NCBI RefSeq assembly: GCF_018406605.1
Contig: NZ_AP024545.1
Span: 2,542,001 to 2,606,000 of the forward strand
DNA from: Noviluteimonas caseinilytica
GTDB lineage: Bacteria > Pseudomonadota > Gammaproteobacteria > Xanthomonadales > Xanthomonadaceae
Direction of reading: 5' to 3'
Length of the DNA: 64,000 nt
Position numbers and translations under genes: made by a program. The notes under the pieces were generated by a model that was given only the letters and a program-made list of their open reading frames with translations, searched no databases and had not been told where the DNA came from. This document shows positions 50,460 through 59,078 of the stretch, piece by piece (position 1 is the first letter of the stretch; each line of letters starts with the position of its first letter).

Positions 50460-52265
50460 ATGACCTCTCCGAACGTTCCTTCCGCCTACAAGATCACCGA
50501 ACACAAGTACGACATGATCGTCGTCGGCGCCGGCGGCGCCGGGTTGCGCGCCACCTTCGGCCTCGCGCAGAAGGGCCTGCAGACCGCGTGCATCACCAAG
50601 GTGTTCCCGACGCGCTCGCACACCGTGGCGGCGCAGGGCGGCATCTCCGCCGCGCTCGGCAACATGGGCGAGGACGACTGGCGCTTCCACTTCTACGACA
50701 CCATCAAGGGGTCGGACTGGCTGGGCGACCAGGATGCGATCGAATACATGTGCCGCGAGGCCATCCCCGCGATCATCGAGCTCGAGCACCAGGGCGTGCC
50801 GTTCTCGCGCACCGAAGACGGCAAGATCTACCAGCGTCCCTTCGGCGGCATGACCACGCACTACGGCAAGGGCATCGCGCAGCGCACGTGCGCCGCGGCC
50901 GACCGCACCGGCCACGCGATCCTGCACACGCTGTACCAACAGTCGCTCGCGCACGACGCGCGCTTCTTCATCGAGTACTTCGCGCTCGACCTGATCATGG
51001 ACGAGGAGGGGGCCTGCCGCGGCGTGCTCGCGCTGGACCTGGCCGAAGGCACGTTGCACCTGTTCCGCGCGCAGGGCGTGGTGCTGGCCACTGGCGGCTA
51101 CGGCCGCGCGTATTTCTCGGCCACGTCCGCGCACACCTGCACGGGCGACGGCGGCGGCATGGCGCTGCGCGCGGGCCTGGGCATGCAGGACATGGAGTTC
51201 GTGCAGTTCCATCCCACCGGCATCTACGGCGCCGGTTGCCTGATCACCGAAGGCGTGCGCGGCGAAGGCGGCATCCTGCGCAACGCCAACGGCGAGCGCT
51301 TCATGGAACGCTACGCGCCGAACGCGAAGGACCTCGCCTCGCGCGACGTCGTCTCGCGTTCGATGACCATCGAAATCCGCGAAGGCCGCGGCGTCGGTGC
51401 GCACAAGGACCACATCAACCTGGACCTCACGCACCTGGACCCGAAGGACATCCACGAAAAGCTCCCCGGCATCGCCGAGAGCGCGCGCATCTTCGCGGGC
51501 GTGGACGTGGAGAAGGAACCGATCCCGGTCATCCCCACCGTCCACTACAACATGGGCGGCATCCCGACCAACTACCACGGCGAAGTCGTGCAGCTGCGCA
51601 ACGGCGATCCCGACGCGGTGGTGCCGGGCCTGTACGCGATCGGCGAAGCCGCGTGCGTGTCGGTGCATGGCGCCAATCGCCTGGGTTCGAACTCGCTGCT
51701 CGACCTGGTCGTGTTCGGCCGCGCGGTCGCCAACCGCTGCGCCGAGACGATCAAGCCGGGCGGCCCGCACAAGCCGCTGGCCTCGGACGCCTGCGACAAG
51801 TCGCTGGCCAACCTGGATCGCGTGCGCAACGCGCGCGGCTCGCTGCCCACCGCCGAGATCCGCAACAACATGCAGCGCGCCATGCAGGCCGACGCCGCGG
51901 TGTTCCGCACCGGTGAAACACTGGCCGAGGGCGTGAAGAAGATCCGCGAGATCCACGCCTCGTTCGCCGACGTGCGCGTGACCGACCGCTCGCTGGTCTG
52001 GAACTCCGACCTGGTCGAAAGCCTGGAACTGCAGAACCTGCTTGGCCAGGCGCTCACCACGATCGTGTCCGCCGAGAACCGCACCGAATCCCGCGGCGCG
52101 CATGCGCGCGAGGATTTCCCGGATCGCGACGACACGCAGTGGCAGAAGCACAGCGTCTGCTGGGTACACGAAGACGGGACCACCGAGATCGACTATCGCC
52201 CGGTGCACATGTACACGCTCAGCGGCGACGTCGACGTCGTTCCGCCGAAGCCGCGCGTCTACTGA
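50460..52265 (+). CDS. sdhA: Succinate dehydrogenase flavoprotein subunit
   Basis: The 601-residue flavoprotein has the FAD motif GAGGAGLRA and the covalent FAD His54 in RSHTVAAQGG. The substrate-binding regions are typical of SdhA (HPTGIYGAGCLITEG; HGANRLGSNSLLDLVVFGR). It oxidises succinate to fumarate and passes electrons to SdhB. Flavinylation needs SdhE, encoded downstream. Confidence 0.97.
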   Translation: MTSPNVPSAYKITEHKYDMIVVGAGGAGLRATFGLAQKGLQTACITKVFPTRSHTVAAQGGISAALGNMGEDDWRFHFYDTIKGSDWLGDQDAIEYMCREAIPAIIELEHQGVPFSRTEDGKIYQRPFGGMTTHYGKGIAQRTCAAADRTGHAILHTLYQQSLAHDARFFIEYFALDLIMDEEGACRGVLALDLAEGTLHLFRAQGVVLATGGYGRAYFSATSAHTCTGDGGGMALRAGLGMQDMEFVQFHPTGIYGAGCLITEGVRGEGGILRNANGERFMERYAPNAKDLASRDVVSRSMTIEIREGRGVGAHKDHINLDLTHLDPKDIHEKLPGIAESARIFAGVDVEKEPIPVIPTVHYNMGGIPTNYHGEVVQLRNGDPDAVVPGLYAIGEAACVSVHGANRLGSNSLLDLVVFGRAVANRCAETIKPGGPHKPLASDACDKSLANLDRVRNARGSLPTAEIRNNMQRAMQADAAVFRTGETLAEGVKKIREIHASFADVRVTDRSLVWNSDLVESLELQNLLGQALTTIVSAENRTESRGAHAREDFPDRDDTQWQKHSVCWVHEDGTTEIDYRPVHMYTLSGDVDVVPPKPRVY

Positions 52266-52279
52266 TCGGGAGATCACCC

Positions 52280-53065
52280 ATGGCCGAATTCGCACTCCCG
52301 AAGAACTCCAAGATCCAGCCGGGCAAGCATTTCCCGGCGCCCGCCGGCGCGACGAAGGTGCGCACCTTCAAGGTGTACCGCTGGAACCCCGACGACGGCT
52401 TGAACCCGCGCGTGGATACGTACGACGTGGACCTGGCGACGTGCGGCCCGATGGTTCTCGACGCGCTGATCAAGATCAAGAACGAGATCGATCCCACGCT
52501 CACGTTCCGCCGTTCGTGCCGCGAAGGCATCTGCGGCTCGTGCGCGATGAACATCGACGGCACCAACACGCTGGCGTGCACGCGCGCGATCAGGGACTGC
52601 ACCAAGCCCGAAGTGCCGATCTATCCGCTGCCGCACATGTCGGTGGTGAAGGATCTCGTGCCGGACATGACGCACTTCTACGCGCAGTACGCGTCGATCC
52701 GCCCGTGGCTGCGCACGCAGACCCCGGCGCCGCCGGACCGCGAACGCCTGCAGTCGAAGGAAGACCGCGCGCTGCTCGATGGCCTGTACGAATGCATCCT
52801 GTGCGCGTGCTGCTCCACGAGCTGCCCGAGCTACTGGTGGAACGGCGACCGGTACCTGGGTCCCGCGATCCTGTTGCAGGCCTACCGCTGGATCGTCGAC
52901 TCGCGCGACGAAGACACCGGCGCGCGCCTGGACGAACTGGAAGACCCGTTCAAGCTCTATCGCTGCCACACGATCATGAACTGCGCGCGGACCTGCCCGA
53001 AGGGCCTCAACCCGGCGCGGGCGATCGGCGAGATCAAGCAGTTGATGCTGGCCAGACGAGGCTGA
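52280..53065 (+). CDS. sdhB: Succinate dehydrogenase iron-sulfur subunit
   Basis: The 261-residue protein has the 2Fe-2S cysteines in CREGICGSCAMN and the 4Fe-4S and 3Fe-4S ligands in CILCACCSTSCP and CARTCPKG. It transfers electrons from SdhA to ubiquinone. A GGGAG ribosome site lies before the ATG. The stop overlaps the start of sdhE (TGATG). Confidence 0.97.
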   Translation: MAEFALPKNSKIQPGKHFPAPAGATKVRTFKVYRWNPDDGLNPRVDTYDVDLATCGPMVLDALIKIKNEIDPTLTFRRSCREGICGSCAMNIDGTNTLACTRAIRDCTKPEVPIYPLPHMSVVKDLVPDMTHFYAQYASIRPWLRTQTPAPPDRERLQSKEDRALLDGLYECILCACCSTSCPSYWWNGDRYLGPAILLQAYRWIVDSRDEDTGARLDELEDPFKLYRCHTIMNCARTCPKGLNPARAIGEIKQLMLARRG

Positions 53066-53313
53066 TGGACGACGAGACCGAGATCCGCAAGCTGCGCTGG
53101 CGCTGTCGGCGCGGCATGCGCGAGCTCGATCAGTTGCTGGAGCGCTGGCTCGACACGCGATGGCGCACGTCGTCGCCGCAGGAACGCGACACGTTCCTGC
53201 AATTGCTCGATACGGAAGACGATCGGCTGTGGCGCTGGGTCCTGGGCCACGAGGTCCCGGAGGACGCCGCGCTGCGGCGCCTGGTCGAACGGATCACGTC
53301 GACGGCGCCCTGA
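53065..53313 (+). CDS. sdhE: FAD assembly factor SdhE
   Basis: This 82-residue all-helical protein has the RGxxE motif in RRGMRELDQLL. It promotes covalent attachment of FAD to SdhA. It begins inside the stop of sdhB. The C-terminal residues (EDAALRRLVERITSTAP) are typical of the family. Confidence 0.93.
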   Translation: MDDETEIRKLRWRCRRGMRELDQLLERWLDTRWRTSSPQERDTFLQLLDTEDDRLWRWVLGHEVPEDAALRRLVERITSTAP

Positions 53314-53331
53314 GGCGCCGAATTCGCGGGA

Positions 53332-53553
53332 TTACTTCGCGCCGGCCTGGTCCGAGGACGGACCCTGCGGCTGCACCGAGGCCTGGGCCTGGGCGGCTTC
53401 GGCGTCCGCGGCGGTCTTCGCCTCGCGCACGGCCTTCGCCTTGGCGACTTCCTGGAACACCAGCGTCGGGACGCGTTGCTGCGCCATCAGGGAGGTGCCG
53501 ACGCAGCAGGACGCCAGCAGCATGACGGCGACGAGAGTCTGGACGCGGGGCAT
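53332..53553 (-). CDS. Small putative lipoprotein of unknown function
   Basis: The 73-residue protein has a short signal with a lipobox-like end (MLLASC). It is followed by a helical Ala/Lys/Glu-rich body (EVAKAKAVREAKTAADAEAAQAQASVQ) and a Gln/Ser/Pro-rich tail. It is convergent with sdhE. The family is not recognised, and the call rests on the signal peptide. Confidence 0.5.
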   Translation of the reverse strand: MPRVQTLVAVMLLASCCVGTSLMAQQRVPTLVFQEVAKAKAVREAKTAADAEAAQAQASVQPQGPSSDQAGAK

Positions 53554-53685
53554 TGGGAACTCCGGGGAACGCTGGGGGATGGCGCGCACCGTAGAGCAGC
53601 GCTCGTCCACGCCAGGTGAGCGCAATCCTCCAATTGGGTGACACGCGTTTGCCGATGGCCAAGTGTTCAGGCTTGCCCCTCGGGG

Positions 53686-53714
53686 TTGCCGTGAACGGGG
53701 CAGGGGACTACACT
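53686..53714 (+). promoter_or_regulatory. Sigma-70-type promoter of the rimP operon
   Basis: TTGCCG (53686-53691) and TACACT (53709-53714) are separated by exactly 17 bases. Transcription would begin near 53721, about 160 bases before rimP. Confidence 0.7.
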
Positions 53715-53747
53715 GCGCGCCGCACCAGCTCCCCGGGCTGGCGATCA

Positions 53748-53770
53748 AGGGCTCCTCGGAGCCTTTTTTC
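53748..53770 (+). terminator. Leader terminator 1
   Basis: The stem ggctcc / ggagcc (loop tc) is followed by six T. It lies about 30 bases after the predicted transcription start. Confidence 0.85.
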
Positions 53771-53836
53771 ATTCGGGGACGCGGGCTTGGAGGCGCTGCA
53801 GCACGGGCGCCCCGCCGACATCCAGTTGTATCGGAC

Positions 53837-53866
53837 AAGGGGCCCGCCGGGCCCCTTTTTGTTTTT
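53837..53866 (+). terminator. Leader terminator 2, directly before rimP
   Basis: aaggggccc / gggcccctt with a gcc loop is followed by T5-g-T5. It ends 15 bases before the rimP ATG. Confidence 0.85.
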
Positions 53867-53881
53867 CCGACCCGGACCCAC

Positions 53882-54439
53882 ATGACCGACAAAGCGAGCG
53901 AAATCTCAGCCTTGCTGGCCCCGACCGTCACGTCGCTGGGCCTGGAACTGCTCGGCGCCGACTATCTCCCGTCGCCCGGCGGTGCCGTGTTGCGCCTCTA
54001 CATCGACGTGCCGGAAGCCGAGGCCGCCGAGCGCAACGTCGGCATCGAGGATTGCGAAGCCGTCAGCCGCGAGGTGTCCGCGCAGCTCGACGTCGAGGAT
54101 CCGATCAGCGGCAACTACACGCTCGAAGTGTCCTCGCCCGGCATCGACCGCCCGCTGTTCGCCCCCGCGCAGTACCAGCGGTTCGCGGGGCAGGTGGCGA
54201 AGGTGACGCTGAAGCTCCCGCAGGACGGCCGCCGCCGGCTGCAGGGCCGCATCGACGCCGTCGCCGGCGACACGATCACCTTCGATGTCGATGGGCAGCC
54301 GTTCGCGGTGTCCTTCGAGAACATCGAGAAGGCCAAGCTGGTGCCCGACTGGGCCGCGCTTGGCTTCGCACCCGCAAAAGACGCCAGTGGCCGCGATGCG
54401 CGCCCGGGCAAGAAAAAAGCCGCGAAGAAGAAGTCGTAA
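53882..54439 (+). CDS. rimP: Ribosome maturation factor RimP
   Basis: The 185-residue protein has the two RimP domains, with the conserved stretches GIEDCEAVSREVSAQLDVED and YTLEVSSPGIDRPL. It is needed for maturation of the 30S subunit. The C-terminal tail is Lys/Ala-rich (GKKKAAKKKS). The ATG at 53882 has only a weak ribosome site. It is the first gene of the rimP-nusA-infB-rbfA-truB-rpsO-pnp cluster. Confidence 0.95.
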   Translation: MTDKASEISALLAPTVTSLGLELLGADYLPSPGGAVLRLYIDVPEAEAAERNVGIEDCEAVSREVSAQLDVEDPISGNYTLEVSSPGIDRPLFAPAQYQRFAGQVAKVTLKLPQDGRRRLQGRIDAVAGDTITFDVDGQPFAVSFENIEKAKLVPDWAALGFAPAKDASGRDARPGKKKAAKKKS

Positions 54440-54487
54440 GACCCGCGCTTCGCAACGCAACCCGCATTTCGTAGAGAGACTTTCACG

Positions 54488-55975
54488 ATGTCCAAAGAAC
54501 TCCTGCTTGTCGTCGACGCGGTCGCCAATGAAAAGGGCGTGCCCGAGTCCGTGATCTTCGAGGCCATCGAGGCCGCGCTGGCGTCCGCCGCCAAGAAGCG
54601 CTACCCCGACCAGGACGTGCTCGTGCGCGTGCAGATCGACCCGAAGGACGGCAACTACGAGACCTACCGCCGCTGGGAAGTGGTGGCCGACGACGTGGTC
54701 ATGGAATCGCCCGACCGCCAGCTGCGCCTGATGGATGCGCTGGACGAAAGCGAAGGCGCCGAAGTGGGCGACTACATCGAAGAACAGATCGAAAACCCGG
54801 ACTTCGGCCGCATCGCCGCACAGGCCGCCAAGCAGGTGATCGTGCAGCGCGTGCGCGAAGCCGAGCGCGCGCAGGTCGTGGACCAGTGGAAGGACCGCGT
54901 CGGCGAACTCGTCACCGGCATCGTCAAGCGCGCCGAGCGCGGCAACATCTTCGTGGACCTGGGCGGCAACGCCGAGGCCTTCATTCCGAAGGACAAGGGC
55001 ATCCCGCGCGACGTGCTGCGCGCCGGCGACCGCGTCCGCGGTTACCTCTACGACGTGCGCACCGAACCGCGCGGCCCGCAGCTGTTCATCAGCCGCGCCG
55101 CGCCGGAATTCATGATCGAGCTGTTCAAGCTCGAAGTGCCGGAAGTCGGCCAGGGCCTGGTGGAAATCAAGGCCTGCGCGCGTGATCCGGGCGACCGCGC
55201 CAAGATCGCCGTGCTCGCGCACGACCACCGCACCGATCCGATCGGCGCGTGCATCGGCATGCGCGGTTCGCGCGTGCAGGCCGTGTCCAACGAGCTCAAC
55301 GGCGAGCGCGTCGACATCATCCTGTGGAGCGACAACAGCGCGCAGTTCGTGATCAACGCGATGGCGCCGGCCGAAGTGCAGTCGATCATCGTCGACGAAG
55401 AAAAGCATTCGATGGACCTGGCGGTCGCCGAAGACCGCCTCGCCCAGGCGATCGGCAAGGGCGGCCAGAACGTGCGCCTCGCCAGCCGCCTGTCGGGCTG
55501 GCAGCTCAACGTCATGACCGCCGACCAGGTGCAGGCCAAGAGCGAAGCCGAGCAGACCGCCGCGCGCGGCCTGTTCATGGAAAAGCTGGAAGTCGACGAA
55601 GAGATCGCCGGCATCCTGGTGTCGGAAGGCTTCACCACGGTCGAAGAGATCGCGTACGTGCCGGTCGGCGAGCTGCTGGCGGTGGAGGGCTTCGACGAGG
55701 ACATCGTCGAGGAACTGCGCGCCCGCGCCCGCGACGCGCTGCTCAACGAAGCGCTGGCGGTGGAAGAGGAACTCGACGAGCACCAGCCCGCCGAAGACCT
55801 GCTCTCGCTCGCGGGCATGGACGAGGCCACGGCCTACGTGCTGGCCTCGCGCGGCATCCGCACGCGCGACGACCTGGCCGACATGGCGGTGGACGAGATC
55901 ACCGACATCGAAGACATGGATGCCGAGCGTGCCGCGGCCCTGATCATGGAAGCGCGCAAGCACTGGTTCGAGTAA
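54488..55975 (+). CDS. nusA: Transcription termination/antitermination factor NusA
   Basis: The 495-residue protein has the NusA N-terminal domain (about 1-125), S1 (about 135-200), and two KH domains (about 230-345, including IGACIGMRGSRVQAVSNEL and AIGKGGQNVRLASRLSG). Two acidic C-terminal repeats follow (about 365-490). It binds RNA polymerase and controls pausing, termination and antitermination. It lies 48 bases after rimP. Confidence 0.97.
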   Translation: MSKELLLVVDAVANEKGVPESVIFEAIEAALASAAKKRYPDQDVLVRVQIDPKDGNYETYRRWEVVADDVVMESPDRQLRLMDALDESEGAEVGDYIEEQIENPDFGRIAAQAAKQVIVQRVREAERAQVVDQWKDRVGELVTGIVKRAERGNIFVDLGGNAEAFIPKDKGIPRDVLRAGDRVRGYLYDVRTEPRGPQLFISRAAPEFMIELFKLEVPEVGQGLVEIKACARDPGDRAKIAVLAHDHRTDPIGACIGMRGSRVQAVSNELNGERVDIILWSDNSAQFVINAMAPAEVQSIIVDEEKHSMDLAVAEDRLAQAIGKGGQNVRLASRLSGWQLNVMTADQVQAKSEAEQTAARGLFMEKLEVDEEIAGILVSEGFTTVEEIAYVPVGELLAVEGFDEDIVEELRARARDALLNEALAVEEELDEHQPAEDLLSLAGMDEATAYVLASRGIRTRDDLADMAVDEITDIEDMDAERAAALIMEARKHWFE

Positions 55976-56072
55976 CACGCGAGCGACTCGCGGGGGCCGA
56001 CGCGGCCCGCGCTAGAATCGCCCCCCTCAGCCCGGGGCCAACGCAGGACCCGGGCCACGAAACGGATAACGA

Positions 56073-58682
56073 ATGTCGCAGCAAACCACCATCCGCAAGC
56101 TCGCCGAACTGGTGAATACGCCGGTCGAAAAACTGCTGGAGCAACTGTCCGAGGCGGGCATGAGCTTCAACGGTCCGGACCAGGTCGTCACCAGCACCGA
56201 GAAAGTGAAGCTGCTGGGCTTCCTGCGACGCACGCACGGCAAGGCCGACGCACCGGCCGCCGACGCGGCCGCGCCCTCGAAGATCACGCTCAACCGCCGC
56301 AAGGTGCAGGAAGTGACGGTCGCCCAGGGCCGCACCAAGAGCACCGTCGCCGTCGAAGTGCGCCAGAAGCGCACCTACATGAAGCCCGACGAAGCGGCCG
56401 TCATCGACAGCTCGCCGGCCGCCCAGGCCGCGGCCATCGAGGGCCTGGATCCCGAGCGCGCGGAAATCCTGCGCAAGCTCGAGGAATCGCGCCAGCGCAA
56501 CCTTACCGAACAGCAGCGCCTCGCCGAGACCGACGCCAAGCGCAAGGCCGAGATCGCCGAGCGCAAGCGCCTGGAAGACGAAGCCGCCGAGAAGGAACGC
56601 CAGGCCGCCGTCGTCGCCGCCGCCGAAGCCGCCGTGGCCGAAGAGACCACCAAGCCCAAGCCCGGCCACCACGGTCATCCGAAGCCGGCCGCCCCGCGCG
56701 TCGACGACAAGGCCGCCGCGCACAAGGGCAAGCCCAACCGCGGCTCGCACGCGATGGTCACGTCCATCGAGGACGACGACAACGCCGCGCGCTTCGCCGG
56801 CCAGCTGCACCTCAGCGCCTCCGAGCGCGCCCGCCGCGGCGCCGCGCGCGGCCGCCCCACCAAGCGTCGTTCGCAGGACCAGTCGCGCACCGGCACGGGC
56901 TTCAACCGCCCGACCGCGCCGATCGTCCGCGAGATCGTCATCGGCGACACCATCACCGTCGCCGACCTCGCGCAGAAGCTCGCGCTGAAGGGCGGCGAGG
57001 TGGTCAAGATGCTCTTCAAGATGGGCGTCATGGCCACGATCACGCAGTCGATCGACCACGACACCGCGGTGCTCGTCACCGAAGAACTCGGCCACACGGC
57101 GGTGCACGCCGATGCCGGCGACGTGGAAGGCGTGCTGCTCGCGCACACCGAGGACCAGCAGGGCGAGAAGCTCCCGCGTCCGCCGGTCGTCACGATCATG
57201 GGCCACGTCGACCACGGCAAGACGTCGCTGCTCGACTACATCCGCCGCACCAAGGTCGCCTCGGGCGAAGCCGGCGGCATCACCCAGCACATCGGCGCGT
57301 ACCACGTCGAAACGAGCAAGGGCGTCATCAGCTTCCTCGACACGCCGGGCCACGCAGCGTTCACGCAGATGCGTGCGCGCGGCGCCAAGCTCACCGACAT
57401 CGTCGTGCTGGTGGTCGCGGCCGACGACGGCGTGATGCCGCAGACGATCGAAGCGGTGCAGCACGCGAAGGCCGCGGGCGTGCCGCTCATCGTCGCCGTC
57501 AACAAGATCGACAAGTCCGACGCAGATCCGCTGCGCGTCAAGAACGACCTGCTCGCGCAGGGCGTGGTCGCCGAGGAATTCGGTGGCGACACGCAGATGG
57601 TGGAACTGTCCGCCAAGACCGGCCAGGGCGTGGACAACCTGCTCGACGCGATCACGCTGCAGGCCGAAGTGCTCGAGCTGCGCGCCGTGTTCGACGGCCG
57701 CGCCAGCGGCGTGGTCATCGAGTCGGCGCTCGACAAGGGCCGCGGCCCGGTCGCCACCGTGCTCGTGCAGCAGGGCACGCTCCGCAAGGGCGATTACCTG
57801 GTGTGCGGCGTGCAGTACGGCCGCGTGCGCGCGCTGTTCGACGAAACGGGCAAGCAGGTGCCGGAAGCGACGCCGTCGATTCCCGTGCAGGTGCTCGGCT
57901 TGTCCGGCGTGCCGGATGCGGGCGACGACTTCACGGTGGTCGAAGACGAACGCCTGGCGAAGGACGTCGCGCAGCAGCGCGATGCCAAGCGCCGCGAATC
58001 GCGCCTCGTCAGCCAGGCGGGCAACCGCATGGAAGACATCATGGCGCAGATGGGCGAGGGCGCTGCCCAGCAGACGCTCAACCTGCTGGTGAAGGCCGAC
58101 GTGCAGGGTTCGGTGCAGGCGCTGCGCGAAGCGCTCACCGGCCTGTCCAACCCGCAGATCCGCATCAACGTGATCGGCGGCGGCGTGGGCGGCATCACCG
58201 AGTCCGACGCCACGCTGGCGGCGACGTCGAAGGCCACGGTCATCGGCTTCAACGTCCGTGCCGACGCATCGGCGCGCAAGGTCATCGAGTCCAACGGCGT
58301 CGACCTGCGGTACTTCTCGATCATCTACGACGTCATCGACCAGGTGAAGCAGATCGCCTCCGGCGTGCTCGGCAAGGAGATCCGCGAAGAGATCATCGGC
58401 ATCGCCGAGGTGCGCGACGTGTTCCGCAGCTCCAAGTTCGGCGCGGTCGCCGGCTGCATGGTCATCGAAGGCGTGGTCAAGCGCAGCAAGCCGATCCGCG
58501 TGCTGCGCGACAACACCGTCGTCTACGAGGGCGAGCTGGAATCGCTGCGTCGCTACAAGGAGAACGTCGACGAGGTGCGCAACGGCACCGAGTGCGGCAT
58601 CGGCGTCAAGGCGTACAACGACGTCAAGCCGGGCGACCAGATCGAATGCTTCGAGCGCATCGAGGTGCAGCGCACGCTGTAA
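56073..58682 (+). CDS. infB: Translation initiation factor IF-2
   Basis: The 869-residue GTPase has an N-terminal IF2 domain (1-55) and a long charged Ala/Glu/Lys linker. The GTPase core carries GHVDHGKT (from residue 377), DTPGHAAF (about 423) and NKID (about 477), and domains II-IV follow. It brings fMet-tRNA to the 30S subunit. A TAGAAT box at 56013-56018 could be an internal promoter. Confidence 0.98.
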   Translation: MSQQTTIRKLAELVNTPVEKLLEQLSEAGMSFNGPDQVVTSTEKVKLLGFLRRTHGKADAPAADAAAPSKITLNRRKVQEVTVAQGRTKSTVAVEVRQKRTYMKPDEAAVIDSSPAAQAAAIEGLDPERAEILRKLEESRQRNLTEQQRLAETDAKRKAEIAERKRLEDEAAEKERQAAVVAAAEAAVAEETTKPKPGHHGHPKPAAPRVDDKAAAHKGKPNRGSHAMVTSIEDDDNAARFAGQLHLSASERARRGAARGRPTKRRSQDQSRTGTGFNRPTAPIVREIVIGDTITVADLAQKLALKGGEVVKMLFKMGVMATITQSIDHDTAVLVTEELGHTAVHADAGDVEGVLLAHTEDQQGEKLPRPPVVTIMGHVDHGKTSLLDYIRRTKVASGEAGGITQHIGAYHVETSKGVISFLDTPGHAAFTQMRARGAKLTDIVVLVVAADDGVMPQTIEAVQHAKAAGVPLIVAVNKIDKSDADPLRVKNDLLAQGVVAEEFGGDTQMVELSAKTGQGVDNLLDAITLQAEVLELRAVFDGRASGVVIESALDKGRGPVATVLVQQGTLRKGDYLVCGVQYGRVRALFDETGKQVPEATPSIPVQVLGLSGVPDAGDDFTVVEDERLAKDVAQQRDAKRRESRLVSQAGNRMEDIMAQMGEGAAQQTLNLLVKADVQGSVQALREALTGLSNPQIRINVIGGGVGGITESDATLAATSKATVIGFNVRADASARKVIESNGVDLRYFSIIYDVIDQVKQIASGVLGKEIREEIIGIAEVRDVFRSSKFGAVAGCMVIEGVVKRSKPIRVLRDNTVVYEGELESLRRYKENVDEVRNGTECGIGVKAYNDVKPGDQIECFERIEVQRTL

Positions 58683-58702
58683 GGCGCGCGCTCCACACTC
58701 CC

Positions 58703-59065
58703 ATGGCGCAGAAGTCCTTCCATCGCACCGACCGCGTGTCGGCCCAGCTCCGCCGCGAGCTGGGCACGCTCGTGCACGCCGCCGTGCGCGAGCATGGCCT
58801 GGGGTCCACCAGCGTCTCCGACGTTGAAGTCACGCGCGACATGGCGCATGCCAAGGTGTTCGTGACCGTGCTGCAGGCCGAGAAGGCGGCGGAAACGGTC
58901 AAGGCGCTCAAGGCGCTCGCGCCGGAAATCCGCTACCAGCTCGCGCGCGCGGTGAAGATGCGCCACGTGCCCGAACTGCATTTCCATTACGACGATTCCG
59001 TCGACAAGGGCGAGCGCATCGACCACCTGTTGCGGGACGCAGGTCCCGGAACGCCGGACGCCTGA
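58703..59065 (+). CDS. rbfA: Ribosome-binding factor A
   Basis: The 120-residue KH-type protein has the RbfA motifs FHRTDRVSAQLRRELGTLV, VSDVEVTRDMAHAKVFVTVL and the conserved ARAVKMRHVPELHFHYDDS. It binds 16S rRNA in late 30S maturation and is important in cold shock. It lies 20 bases after infB. Confidence 0.96.
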   Translation: MAQKSFHRTDRVSAQLRRELGTLVHAAVREHGLGSTSVSDVEVTRDMAHAKVFVTVLQAEKAAETVKALKALAPEIRYQLARAVKMRHVPELHFHYDDSVDKGERIDHLLRDAGPGTPDA

Positions 59066-59078
59066 CCACGGATCGCCT

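Larger units (their letters stand above)
53721..53881 (+). promoter_or_regulatory. rimP leader with two intrinsic terminators (probable attenuator)
   Basis: The transcript from the promoter would first form a small hairpin (ccagc...gctgg, 53725-53741). It would then form terminator 1 (53748-53770) and terminator 2 (53837-53866) before the rimP start at 53882. I recall a described rimP leader attenuator family in gammaproteobacteria, and this region fits that idea; I could not run a covariance search. The 328 bases between the small lipoprotein gene and rimP hold nothing else that I can support; no tRNA is seen. Confidence 0.6.

Noticed and set aside
53554..53881. A tRNA gene before rimP, as in enterobacteria
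   Set aside because: No cloverleaf or T-loop sequence (GTTCGA-type) is present. The region contains a promoter and two terminators.
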